A stretch of DNA of 21,982 nt. Source: JBDKGD01 sp964513095 (GTDB lineage Bacteria; Patescibacteriota; Minisyncoccia; UBA6257; 2-01-FULL-56-20). The notes under the pieces were generated by a model. That model was not told the DNA's origin. It saw only the letters and a list, made by a program, of their open reading frames with translations, and made no database searches. Below are positions 7,431 through 14,163 of this stretch, piece by piece. The DNA lies in contig CAZELH010000010.1 in NCBI GenBank assembly GCA_964513095.1, positions 1 through 21,982 of the forward strand, given 5' to 3'. Each line of letters opens with the position of its first letter. Within the stretch, counting starts at the first letter, position 1. Made by a program: the position numbers and the translations under genes.

Positions 7431-7439
7431 AGTATACCA
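7431..7439 (-). promoter_or_regulatory. Extended -10 leaderless promoter of the membrane protein at 6870-7421
   Basis: TGG-TATACT on the minus strand with 9 nt to the ATG and no Shine-Dalgarno. Confidence 0.65.
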
Positions 7440-7466
7440 TTGTTATTCTTGCTCACGTGCGATAAT

Positions 7467-7495
7467 TTGACTAAAATATTAAAATATGTTATATA
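7467..7495 (+). promoter_or_regulatory. Promoter of the small membrane protein at 7551
   Basis: TTGACT 7467-7472, spacer 17, TATATA 7490-7495. The leader is about 50 nt and ends in GGAGG. Confidence 0.5.
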
Positions 7496-7550
7496 TTTAA
7501 TTCATCGGATGCGCTTGCCGATACACCCTACTATTTCGCTTGGAGGTTTC

Positions 7551-7715
7551 ATGGGATATCAACAAAAAAAGGAAGTGGAAATTGATCCAGATGCTGTTGG
7601 ATGCGGAATGTTTGTTGTTTTGACAATATCTGTGATTATCTTCTACTCACTCAAATGGATTTGGGAAACTTTTTTAACGGTAACTAACTACCGAAAAAAT
7701 ACTCCATCTCCCTAA
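7551..7715 (+). CDS. Small single-pass membrane protein (54 aa)
   Basis: The N-terminus is charged (MGYQQKKEVEIDPDAVG), followed by one hydrophobic segment (residues about 18-38) and a basic tail. GGAGG lies 5 nt before ATG 7551, so I use this start and not an ATG at 7428 that would lie upstream of the promoter. No family is recognised. Confidence 0.6.
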   Translation: MGYQQKKEVEIDPDAVGCGMFVVLTISVIIFYSLKWIWETFLTVTNYRKNTPSP

Positions 7716-7738
7716 TTCTAACTTCACTAAAAATAAAT

Positions 7739-7771
7739 ACCCCACACCGAATTTTTTCGATGTGGGGTCTT
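7739..7771. terminator. Terminator hairpin at the edge of the assembly gap
   Basis: Stem ACCCCACA 7739-7746 / TGTGGGGT 7761-7768 with an inner CGAA/TTCG extension. On the minus strand it is followed by a T-rich tract, so it may end the histidine phosphatase gene. On the plus strand the tail (CTT) runs into the Ns. It also lies 23 nt after the stop of the small membrane gene. Confidence 0.7.
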
Positions 7772-7871
7772 NNNNNNNNNNNNNNNNNNNNNNNNNNNNN
7801 NNNNNNNNNNNNNNNNNNNNNNNNNNNNNNNNNNNNNNNNNNNNNNNNNNNNNNNNNNNNNNNNNNNNNNN
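7772..7871. other. Assembly gap of 100 Ns
   Basis: Exactly 100 unknown bases. The gene entering from the right needs far more than 100 nt to finish (histidine phosphatases are usually 150-250 residues), so the length is likely a placeholder and several hundred bases are probably missing. Confidence 0.9.
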
Positions 7872-7918
7872 GTTTGACCGTGCCGAAGAAAACACAGGTA
7901 GAAAAATCCTTGATTCAT
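7872..7918 (-). CDS. Histidine phosphatase (phosphoglycerate-mutase superfamily), N-terminal fragment cut by the gap
   Basis: Only the first 16 codons are visible before the Ns: MNQGFFYLCFLRHGQT. The hydrophobic strand followed by RHG-x-T is the signature of the histidine phosphatase superfamily; H13 would be the catalytic residue that is phosphorylated. The last codon is ACN, Thr whatever the missing base is. AAGGAG lies 6 nt before ATG 7918, and a TTGACA promoter lies upstream at 8013-8018. The family dephosphorylates small phosphorylated metabolites such as sugar phosphates and nucleotides; the substrate cannot be judged from the fragment. Confidence 0.75.
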
Positions 7919-7988
7919 ATCACGCTCCTTGTTTATTTGGGAATGTTTTGGTTTAAAACACTTATTTCAAATGACTATTGCTGGCATT

Positions 7989-8018
7989 AGACTAACAAGT
8001 ATTTCTCTTTTTTGTCAA
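7989..8018 (-). promoter_or_regulatory. Promoter of the histidine phosphatase gene
   Basis: Minus-strand TTGACA 8013-8018, spacer 18, TAGTCT 7989-7994. The -35 lies about 19 nt past the stop of the gene ending at 8037, and no terminator separates them. Confidence 0.5.
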
Positions 8019-8036
8019 CTTTTTTTCTGCCTGCCT

Positions 8037-9023
8037 CTACCCCCACCGCGATTTGGCGTATCCGGCAATTTCACTCACCGGCAGGGCCACCGTGGCATTT
8101 CCGGTTCGCACAAAAAAATGCTCGGCATTGTCCATCTTCACATATACCGGTTTGTCGCTAGGATTCACTTTTACCATACACACCATAAGCTCATCGTGGG
8201 GTTGGAAATCAAGACGAACCAGACGTCGAAATTGAGCGCCGATGGCGTCGGTAAATATATTATTGAAATGATTTTCAAATCCATCGATGTCAGGACGGGG
8301 CAAAGTTTGATAATCGTGGTGAATACCATGTACCTTTTTTTCATCGTCAACCCCAATCACCAATACTCCTCCATCTGAATTCAAAAATCCTGCCACTGTT
8401 TTTATGACTGCTTTTTCCAATCCTCTATTTATTTTTTTCTCTTTTGTGTCCCACCGAAATGTTGATTTAAATTCTAGTCGTTCGTGTTCACGCTCCCGCA
8501 ACACATCCGCAATTTGTGCTGGCAATTCTTTTGTGTCGCCATTTTTGTGTGTTGTGGCAATTACTTTTTGAAATTGCTCGCCATAATAGAGTGGGTTTGG
8601 CATTTCCTTGAATACCATGAGTGTGCCTGTTGCATCTTTTATAATCATCGTGCCATAGGAAAATAATCGGGATAGAAATCCGAATGCGTACGAAATTGTT
8701 ATCGGCTGGGCAATATTTTTTATCACCGTCCGCCTAAACACTACCCCCGATCGCACCGCAATCTTGTCGGGATACATATATATAGTGAAAAAATACCACC
8801 GTAGCATCACGTAACCAATAATCCACGTTTCCGCCGATAGCTTTACCAGCAATTTCGCAATCTCGTATGGCAATGAATGCGACACCGCAAACTGTCCGTA
8901 TAACTGACCATAATCGGCCATATAGGCCGCTATTTGGTAAAGAATAGTTGTTACAAACTCCGCCATTACTAGATTTTTTAGTATGGCAATTGGGGTTTTT
9001 TTAATTCGTATCGCGTGACTCAT
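8037..9023 (-). CDS. Membrane bPH2 domain fused to AlbA_2/Schlafen-type domain
   Basis: The 328-residue protein has an unusual architecture. Residues about 15-35 and 65-83 are hydrophobic membrane segments. Residues about 83-155 resemble a bacterial pleckstrin-homology (bPH2/YdbS-like) domain (YPDKIAVRSGVVFRRTVIKN...GTMIIKDATGTLMVFKEMP). Residues about 178-325 form an AlbA_2 (Schlafen AAA_4) domain: HERLEFKSTFRWD with E184-F-K186, and FLNSDGGVLVIGVDD (213-227), with VPVYVK/FFVRTGN-type strands at the end. AlbA_2 domains bind nucleic acid, and some related Schlafen cores cut RNA, so this could be a membrane-tethered nucleic-acid-binding protein. GAAGGG lies 5 nt before ATG 9023. It is divergent from the ZIP gene. 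Confidence 0.8.
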   Translation of the reverse strand: MSHAIRIKKTPIAILKNLVMAEFVTTILYQIAAYMADYGQLYGQFAVSHSLPYEIAKLLVKLSAETWIIGYVMLRWYFFTIYMYPDKIAVRSGVVFRRTVIKNIAQPITISYAFGFLSRLFSYGTMIIKDATGTLMVFKEMPNPLYYGEQFQKVIATTHKNGDTKELPAQIADVLREREHERLEFKSTFRWDTKEKKINRGLEKAVIKTVAGFLNSDGGVLVIGVDDEKKVHGIHHDYQTLPRPDIDGFENHFNNIFTDAIGAQFRRLVRLDFQPHDELMVCMVKVNPSDKPVYVKMDNAEHFFVRTGNATVALPVSEIAGYAKSRWG

Positions 9024-9096
9024 ATCTACCCTTCTATGGTATCACGAATAGACTCTTTTCGGTTAATGAACCCTATTATTTTCCCGTGGGTTTGCG

Positions 9097-9105
9097 TGGT
9101 ATACT
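9097..9105 (+). promoter_or_regulatory. Extended -10 leaderless promoter of the ZIP gene
   Basis: TGG-TATACT, then 7 nt, then ATG 9113. There is no recognisable -35 and no Shine-Dalgarno. Confidence 0.7.
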
Positions 9106-9112
9106 TTCTTAT

Positions 9113-9835
9113 ATGATACTCGTCTTTATTACCCTCGCCACTATTCTATCAACTCTTGCTGGTGGTCTTTTTGCCCTACGATTTTCCGACAAACTCCATC
9201 TGATCGCCGGTTTTAGTGCTGGTGCTGTGATTGCGGTGGCATTTTTTGATTTACTCCCAGAATCGGTCGCGCTTTCTGCCGGGGGACCTTATGCTTCATC
9301 AATATTCACCCTCGTTGCTATTGGGTTTATTGGTTACATGGTATTGGATCGCAGTTTTTCCGTTCAGCACTCTCATGATGAAGAAGATGAGCGCCACCAC
9401 CATCATCGGGGAAAATTAGGTGCTGGTAGCTTATCAATCCATAGTTTTATTGACGGGGCAGCTATTGGGCTTGGATTTCAAGCATCGCCATCCGTTGGCA
9501 TTTTAATTGCAACTGCGGTTTTGGTACACGATTTTTCTGATGGTATCAATACGGTTAATTTAGTTTTAAAAAACAAAGGAAGTTCAAGACAAGCGTTGCG
9601 CTGGCTTACGGTTGATGCTATAGCTCCTACACTTGGCGTTATTTCTACCTTGTTCTTTTCCCTTCCCGAACAACTCTTGTCTGTGGTGCTCGCACTTTTT
9701 TGTGGATTCTTTCTCTATATTGGTGCAAGCGATTTACTTCCAGAGAGTTATCACCGCCACCCCAACATACTTACAACCATAATGACTGTTTTGGGTGTTA
9801 TTGTTTTGTATATTGCAATTTCTCTGGCCGGATAA
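9113..9835 (+). CDS. ZIP family divalent metal transporter
   Basis: This 240-residue polytopic membrane protein has ZIP-family features: about seven to eight hydrophobic segments, LLPES after the second segment, a cytoplasmic-type His-rich loop (residues 86-98, ending in four consecutive His), HSFIDGAAIG (110-119) and VHDFSDGINT (138-147) for the two metal-binding helices, and a second LLPES near the C-terminus. ZIP proteins import Zn, Fe or Mn; the loop suggests zinc, which is inference. The second motif has HD where HE is usual. An upstream in-frame GTG/ATG-type start at 9086 is excluded because it precedes the transcription start implied by the -10 box. Confidence 0.9.
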   Translation: MILVFITLATILSTLAGGLFALRFSDKLHLIAGFSAGAVIAVAFFDLLPESVALSAGGPYASSIFTLVAIGFIGYMVLDRSFSVQHSHDEEDERHHHHRGKLGAGSLSIHSFIDGAAIGLGFQASPSVGILIATAVLVHDFSDGINTVNLVLKNKGSSRQALRWLTVDAIAPTLGVISTLFFSLPEQLLSVVLALFCGFFLYIGASDLLPESYHRHPNILTTIMTVLGVIVLYIAISLAG

Positions 9836-9862
9836 AATTCTGTCTCACCAATTTTTCCAGTG

Positions 9863-9871
9863 TGCTACACT
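9863..9871 (+). promoter_or_regulatory. Extended -10 of the gene at 9907
   Basis: TGC-TACACT with about 28 nt of leader and no Shine-Dalgarno before ATG 9907. Confidence 0.45.
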
Positions 9872-9906
9872 AAAGGTAATTCATCTTTTATTATTTTTAT
9901 AATCAT

Positions 9907-10374
9907 ATGATTCCTTTTCACACGAGATATTTTTCTTTTGTCGTTATTTTATTAATTATTGGCTTGGCGATTTTTGGCATTGCGTTTTTTGATGAAAGCA
10001 CATCGCCGTCGTCACCTACCACCGATACCAATACCGCAGGTGCGCCCACTACTTCTTCTACATCACCGAGCAACCCAAAACCAACCGCCACTCTTTCGTA
10101 TAGTCAGGCAGTGAACACCTACTCAAAAAGTCGCATTCAGTTTGATGCGAATTGCCAAGCTAACCCGACTAGTTTTACGATTAAAACCGGCGTCAAAGTA
10201 ATGCTTGATAACCGTGCCAACAGTGCCCGTACTGTGACTGTTGATGGGACTGCGTACCGACTTTCCGCATTTGGATTTCGTATTATCTCCATTCCCTACT
10301 CCTACCTACCGTACACCGCAGTACTTGATTGTGGCACAGGCAAAAATAGCGCGAAAGTTACTATTGTAAGATAA
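9907..10374 (+). CDS. TM-anchored extracellular cupredoxin-fold-like protein
   Basis: The 155-residue protein has an N-terminal membrane anchor (residues about 9-28), then a Ser/Thr/Pro-rich linker (30-62) as in cell-surface proteins, then a compact beta-rich domain (about 63-155). C83 and C142 probably form a disulfide. The strand pattern (PTSFTIKTGVKVMLDNR...VTVDGTAYRL...YTAVLDCGTGKNSAKVTI) resembles a cupredoxin fold, but it lacks the usual His/Cys copper ligands, so a structural or binding role is more likely than electron transfer. It is the sort of protein common at CPR cell surfaces. Confidence 0.6.
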   Translation: MIPFHTRYFSFVVILLIIGLAIFGIAFFDESTSPSSPTTDTNTAGAPTTSSTSPSNPKPTATLSYSQAVNTYSKSRIQFDANCQANPTSFTIKTGVKVMLDNRANSARTVTVDGTAYRLSAFGFRIISIPYSYLPYTAVLDCGTGKNSAKVTIVR

Positions 10375-10400
10375 GATTGTTTTTTATTTGATTTTTCTCT

Positions 10401-10434
10401 AAAAGAGCGATACCGTAAGGATATCGCTCTTTTA
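10401..10434 (+). terminator. Intrinsic terminator after the cupredoxin-like gene
   Basis: An AAAAGAGCGAT... stem pairs with ATCGCTCTTTT, with a 1-nt bulge near a GTAA loop, and the right arm ends in T residues. Confidence 0.8.
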
Positions 10435-10477
10435 TATACTGTTTTTATCTGTCCGGCCTATCTGATTGAGGTGTTTT

Positions 10478-10843
10478 ATGATCTACTCCTTTCTTCGATT
10501 TCTTTTTCGAACCACTATCTTTTGTTTTATTTCGTTTCTTTTTTTCGCGCTTTTTATAATCGTTAATAGCATTACCGGTCTTCCCATTTTTTCATGCGCA
10601 GTTATTCTGTTTGCTGGGTTTACCATACTACAAGCTATGACTCTTTTATATTGTTGGCGAGAAGAAAAGGAAGCACAAGCAATGCGTTGCTTTTACTGCA
10701 ACGAAATTCTTACCAAAAAACAGGCATGGAATCCCCGAAAATCCAAAGACACTGAAGTAATCACCTATTCATGCATCGCCTGTTTCCAAAAAAACAGGGC
10801 GGAGCACATGCGATCTCACAAAACCCATTTAAAGATTGTGTAG
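10478..10843 (+). CDS. Two-TM membrane protein with C-terminal CxxC zinc-ribbon-like domain
   Basis: A 121-residue protein of unknown family. Two hydrophobic segments cover roughly residues 7-32 and 36-58. The soluble tail carries CFYCNE and SCIACF, two C-x2-C knuckles about 30 residues apart that would bind one zinc. AGGTG lies 4 nt before ATG 10478, which I prefer to an ATG at 10466. The convergent neighbour mscL also ends in a CxxC...CxxC zinc ribbon. Confidence 0.6.
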   Translation: MIYSFLRFLFRTTIFCFISFLFFALFIIVNSITGLPIFSCAVILFAGFTILQAMTLLYCWREEKEAQAMRCFYCNEILTKKQAWNPRKSKDTEVITYSCIACFQKNRAEHMRSHKTHLKIV

Positions 10844-10857
10844 TATTCTTTTTCATT

Positions 10858-10890
10858 AAAAACCATCGCCATTACGCGTGATGGTTTTTT
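10858..10890. terminator. Bidirectional terminator between the zinc-ribbon gene and mscL
   Basis: Stem AAAACCATC 10859-10867 / GATGGTTTT 10880-10888 with A residues on the left and T residues on the right, so it works for both convergent genes. It slightly overlaps the mscL stop codon. Confidence 0.8.
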
Positions 10891-11287
10891 ATACTTGTTG
10901 CGTGCAAAACTTACAACGCGTTGCCGATTTTGGTATTTCGCTGACACAGTGAGGACATATTTTTGTTGTCGGATCCAACGGCTCTTCCTTTTTCATTTTC
11001 GCGAGAAAGGTATTAAATGGCGTGACCACAAAGAAATAGACCGATCCTGCCACCAAGAAAAATGAAAGGGTCGTGTTTATGAAATCGCCGTACAAAAAAC
11101 TACTTCCGTTAATCGTAAATGCAAGTCCCGAAAAATCCGGCACGCGCGCGATGGCTGCGATGAATGGCGTAAGAATATCCTTTACAAGTGCAGACACGAC
11201 ATTTCCAAACGCCGCACCTACGACTACACCAACTGCGAGATCAACCACATTTCCTCGAAGAATGAATTGTTTAAATCCTTTTATCAT
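10889..11287 (-). CDS. mscL: Large-conductance mechanosensitive channel MscL with C-terminal zinc ribbon
   Basis: The 132-residue protein starts MIKGFKQFILRGNVVDLAVGVVVG, matching the MscL N-terminal amphipathic helix and pore-lining TM1 with its conserved GNVVDLAVGV. TM2 is near residues 72-92. MscL pentamers open under membrane tension and release solutes in osmotic downshock. After TM2 the usual short cytoplasmic helix gives way to CPHC...CKFC, a zinc-ribbon-like tail. ATG 11287 is chosen over ATG 11296 because TACAAT lies 7 nt upstream of it, giving a leaderless mRNA, and because it matches the canonical family N-terminus. Confidence 0.93.
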   Translation of the reverse strand: MIKGFKQFILRGNVVDLAVGVVVGAAFGNVVSALVKDILTPFIAAIARVPDFSGLAFTINGSSFLYGDFINTTLSFFLVAGSVYFFVVTPFNTFLAKMKKEEPLDPTTKICPHCVSEIPKSATRCKFCTQQV

Positions 11288-11294
11288 GTGTTCC

Positions 11295-11300
11295 ATTGTA
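11295..11300 (-). promoter_or_regulatory. -10 box of the leaderless mscL promoter
   Basis: TACAAT on the minus strand, 7 nt before ATG 11287; no Shine-Dalgarno. The mscL and DoxX-like start codons are divergent and only 57 nt apart. Confidence 0.6.
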
Positions 11301-11307
11301 GTATTTT

Positions 11308-11336
11308 TTCACCCTGCGCACCAGATGCTGTATGAT
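11308..11336 (+). promoter_or_regulatory. Leaderless promoter of the DoxX-like gene
   Basis: TTCACC 11308-11313, spacer 17, TATGAT 11331-11336, then 8 nt to ATG 11345. Confidence 0.55.
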
Positions 11337-11344
11337 AAATATAT

Positions 11345-12394
11345 ATGAAAGGATTTTTTTTGTTTTTTCTTTCCATTTTCTTGTTCTTGTTGCCATTATT
11401 CGCGCACGCACACGAAGTATACGTGCTTACTCCCACTGAATTTAGTCATGCGGCTGAAAATACCGCCTACCTACTCTTTTCTCCGTTGGCGGAAAGTGCC
11501 AATCTATTGTTCTTTTTGCTGATGGTTGTTGGCATTTGTATTCTTTTTGCCGGACAATTCTTTTTTCAACATTCTCGATTCGGTTTCCATTTTTATCGCT
11601 TTTTTGAAGAACATTCCTCGCTTGGATTTCCCATTATTCGCATTACTCTTGGTTTTGTCCTTTTGTATTGCGCAACAACAGGCACTTTCCCCGGCCCCGA
11701 ACTTTCTTTTGCTACCAATGCCGGAGCCGACACTATTCGATGGATCCTTGGTGTAACCGGCACATTTTTTATCGCAGGATTGTTCACAGAATTTGCTGGC
11801 GCTACCACCATTGCGCTTTTTATCGCCCAAGTATTTTTGGTCGGACCGTATCTTTTTACCTATCTTCACTATTTCGCCCCCGCGGTTATTTTTTTCTTAT
11901 TTGGCTCACGCTCATTTTCTCTCGACGGTGTTCTATTTTCTCGTTCCCGTCGAATGCCTCACCTCCATGAATTACTGATTCCCTTTTTACGCGTAAGTTT
12001 TGGATTGGCACTTTTATATACCGCCATAACCGTCAAGCTTTTTCATCCTGCACTTCCCTTAGCGGTCGCCACCAAATATAATCTCGCACAATTTCACTAT
12101 CTCTTTCCTTCCGACGCAGGATTGATTGTGCTGGGAGCGAGTTTAGCGGAAATTTTAATTGCTCTTTTAATCATCGTCGGATTTGAGTTGCGGTTCACTC
12201 TTTTGGTTGGTTTGTTTTATAGCACCCTCTCTCTGTGGTATTTCGGTGAAGTGGAGTGGCCACATTATATGATGTACGCGGTATCGGTGGCACTTCTTCT
12301 TTTTCCGGCACACTACAGTCTTGACGCGTTCTTTTCACGACGCATGGAAGCGCGACGAGCGCGAAAAAGTCAGCTACACGATCCACTTCCATAA
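11345..12394 (+). CDS. Exported-N-terminus membrane protein with two tandem DoxX-like units
   Basis: This 349-residue protein begins with a signal peptide whose AHA site (residues 20-22) would leave H23-E24 at the mature N-terminus. One further membrane segment (about 50-70) is followed by two four-helix units that look like tandem DoxX domains (about 93-200 and 208-330). Matching features are FPIIRITLGFVLLY and FLRVSFGLALLY at their starts and SLAEILIALLIIVGFELR in the second. DoxX-like proteins are linked with quinone/thiosulfate or other redox chemistry, and the role here is unknown. Together with the genes at 13465 and 14135 it may form an envelope metal module. The stop is 8 nt from that of convergent obg, with no hairpin between. 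Confidence 0.7.
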   Translation: MKGFFLFFLSIFLFLLPLFAHAHEVYVLTPTEFSHAAENTAYLLFSPLAESANLLFFLLMVVGICILFAGQFFFQHSRFGFHFYRFFEEHSSLGFPIIRITLGFVLLYCATTGTFPGPELSFATNAGADTIRWILGVTGTFFIAGLFTEFAGATTIALFIAQVFLVGPYLFTYLHYFAPAVIFFLFGSRSFSLDGVLFSRSRRMPHLHELLIPFLRVSFGLALLYTAITVKLFHPALPLAVATKYNLAQFHYLFPSDAGLIVLGASLAEILIALLIIVGFELRFTLLVGLFYSTLSLWYFGEVEWPHYMMYAVSVALLLFPAHYSLDAFFSRRMEARRARKSQLHDPLP

Positions 12395-12402
12395 CGGTAT
12401 TA

Positions 12403-13383
12403 CTAGTACGATTGACCAGCGTTCTTTTTATTTTCGAGCTCATTCAATATCTTCTTTAATGCCTCTACGCTTGAATCATCGTATGCCGATATCGGGATGA
12501 CGGTATTTTTTGTTTTTTTCAGTTGTGTTATTTTTTTCTGCACATCCTCTGGCGACACCATATCTGTTTTTGTTAACAAAATATACTGCGGGTGATTTTT
12601 AAATTCTTTATTGTGCGCAATCAGTTCTGCGTTGATTGTTTTATAACTCGCCATCACGTCTTCTTGTTCGCATGATATGAAATGAAAGAGTACGTGGGTT
12701 CGTTCGATATGACGTAAAAATTTTGTACCCAATCCCTTACCTTGCGCGGCGCCTTCGATAATTCCTGGGATATCAGCCAAAATCAATCCATAATACACTC
12801 CCAAATTTGGCTCTAGCGTGGTAAATGGGTAGTTTGCTACCTTTGCTTTCGCGCTCGTTAAAATATTAAGAAGCGTTGATTTTCCAGCATTGGGAAATCC
12901 GACAAATCCAACATCGGCAATCAGTTTTAATTCTAATCGAACCGTAAATTCTTCTCCCGGACGACCTCCTTGAAATTGTTTTGGAGACGTGTTGGTTGCG
13001 GAACGAAAATGAAAATTTCCACGTCCTCCGATTCCACCTTTTGCAAGCGTCACTCTTTGACCAATCGTCAATAGCTCGATATCTTGTTTTGTTTCGAGAA
13101 TGTGAATGACAGTACCAATAGGTATTTTCAAAATCACATCGGCTCCATCTGGACCATCATTAAATTGACCCTTTCCATCCGCTCCATTTTGAGCTTTTAC
13201 TTCTTTTTTATTTCGAAACTGATTGAGTGATGACAAATCAGATATGGCTTCAGCGAACACGCTTCCGCCGAGCCCTCCGGTACCGCCGGCAGGCCCTAAA
13301 CTCATCAAATTCTTATTAAAGGCGACGGCACCGCGCCCTCCATGGCCGGCCGCTACCCGTATCGTGACGTCGTCGACTAACAT
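12403..13383 (-). CDS. obg: Obg/CgtA ribosome-assembly GTPase, no OCT domain
   Basis: The 326-residue protein has the Gly-rich N-terminal Obg fold (about 1-155, with many GG repeats such as GPAGGTGGLGG) and a G domain. G1 is GFPNAGKST (162-170), G3 DIPG (204-207) and G5 SA (299-300). Obg helps late 50S assembly and stress responses. The C-terminal OCT domain of longer homologues is missing. The G4 motif is TKTD (271-274) where NKxD is usual; the key Asp is kept. The ATG follows GATAGA (extended TGA-GATAGA) by 8 nt, suggesting a leaderless mRNA, though GGTGGT before it could weakly act as a ribosome site. Confidence 0.95.
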   Translation of the reverse strand: MLVDDVTIRVAAGHGGRGAVAFNKNLMSLGPAGGTGGLGGSVFAEAISDLSSLNQFRNKKEVKAQNGADGKGQFNDGPDGADVILKIPIGTVIHILETKQDIELLTIGQRVTLAKGGIGGRGNFHFRSATNTSPKQFQGGRPGEEFTVRLELKLIADVGFVGFPNAGKSTLLNILTSAKAKVANYPFTTLEPNLGVYYGLILADIPGIIEGAAQGKGLGTKFLRHIERTHVLFHFISCEQEDVMASYKTINAELIAHNKEFKNHPQYILLTKTDMVSPEDVQKKITQLKKTKNTVIPISAYDDSSVEALKKILNELENKKNAGQSY

Positions 13384-13391
13384 ACCACCAC

Positions 13392-13400
13392 TCTATCTCA
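13392..13400 (-). promoter_or_regulatory. Possible leaderless promoter of obg
   Basis: Minus strand TGA-GATAGA (13392-13400), then 8 nt to ATG 13383. Same spacing as the other leaderless starts but a weaker box. Confidence 0.45.
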
Positions 13401-13428
13401 TTTTCGTTATTTTTACTACCTTTTTATG

Positions 13429-13434
13429 TATACT
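13429..13434 (+). promoter_or_regulatory. -10 box upstream of the copper-module gene at 13465
   Basis: TATACT with about 24 nt of predicted leader and no Shine-Dalgarno. It is followed by ATG 13465, and the downstream CopC-CopD gene is probably on the same transcript. Confidence 0.45.
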
Positions 13435-13464
13435 TATAGGTACTATTCACTTCTTGCCACTATA

Positions 13465-14163
13465 ATGAAAAAAATATCTTTTTTGGGTTTTTGGATGACC
13501 ATTGCAGTTTTCTTTCTTTTTTTTGTTCCAACCGCATCTGCGCATGAACGTCGAGTATATACCATTGGCCACAATTCATACATTTTTATAGTCGGCTCAC
13601 TGGGTGAGCCAGTGTTTGTTGATGATGCGTCTGGCGTTGATCTGCAAGTATTTCTCGCCAACCCCGCAGATACTACCCATCTCAATACCGCCATCGCCAC
13701 ACCCGTTGAAAAACTCGAACAGTCATTACAAGTCGAGGTATCTGCTGGGGGTAAAAAAATAACCCTACCTCTGTCTCCTGTTTGGAAGACGCCCGGAGCG
13801 TATAGTGCTCATTTTTATCCAACCGTAGCTACTAGTTACACTTATCGTATCTTTGGAACTATTAATGGCGCGCCAATTAGTGTTTCGTTTGAGTGTGCTT
13901 CCGACTCCACGCTTACTTCAGCCAGCACTTCATCGGTTATTATTTCACCCGAAGTGACTCAAATAATAAAAACGGGAGCTTTTGGATGTCCGAAGGATAA
14001 GAGTGCGGTTTCTTTCCCAGAACCAGCATCTTCTGACGCAACACTTTCCTCCGCAATTAACGATCTTCGATCATCTCTAAAAATTATCTCTGTTACGCTA
14101 GGAATATTTATCATTCTTGTTTGTTACGCGCTCTATGTCATTAAAAAGCGTCCGATTCTATAG
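13465..14163 (+). CDS. Exported Ig-like/YtkA-like protein with mature N-terminal His, C-terminal TM anchor
   Basis: The 232-residue protein has a signal peptide (residues 1-26) ending TASA, which leaves H27 first in the mature chain (HERRVYTIGH...). The next 130 residues form a beta-rich domain with the pattern VGSLGEPVFVDD, PVEKLEQSLQVEV and TSYTYRIFGTINGAP, which I recall from hypothetical proteins near copper-homeostasis genes; I cannot name the family with confidence. A Ser-rich linker, a short helix and a membrane segment (about 205-228) follow. The next gene, a CopC-CopD fusion, starts inside it (29-nt overlap), so the two are translationally coupled. A role in periplasm-side metal handling is inferred. 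Confidence 0.65.
   Translation: MKKISFLGFWMTIAVFFLFFVPTASAHERRVYTIGHNSYIFIVGSLGEPVFVDDASGVDLQVFLANPADTTHLNTAIATPVEKLEQSLQVEVSAGGKKITLPLSPVWKTPGAYSAHFYPTVATSYTYRIFGTINGAPISVSFECASDSTLTSASTSSVIISPEVTQIIKTGAFGCPKDKSAVSFPEPASSDATLSSAINDLRSSLKIISVTLGIFIILVCYALYVIKKRPIL

Noticed and set aside
7674..7990. Frames running through the Ns
   Set aside because: They are produced by unknown bases; only the RHGQT fragment has support.
11504..11869. 121-codon minus-strand frame inside the DoxX-like gene
   Set aside because: Lys/Ser-rich translation typical of the antisense of a hydrophobic membrane protein.
14117..14134. TTG start for CopC-CopD
   Set aside because: The ATG at 14135 gives a normal signal peptide (MSLKSVRFYSFF...).
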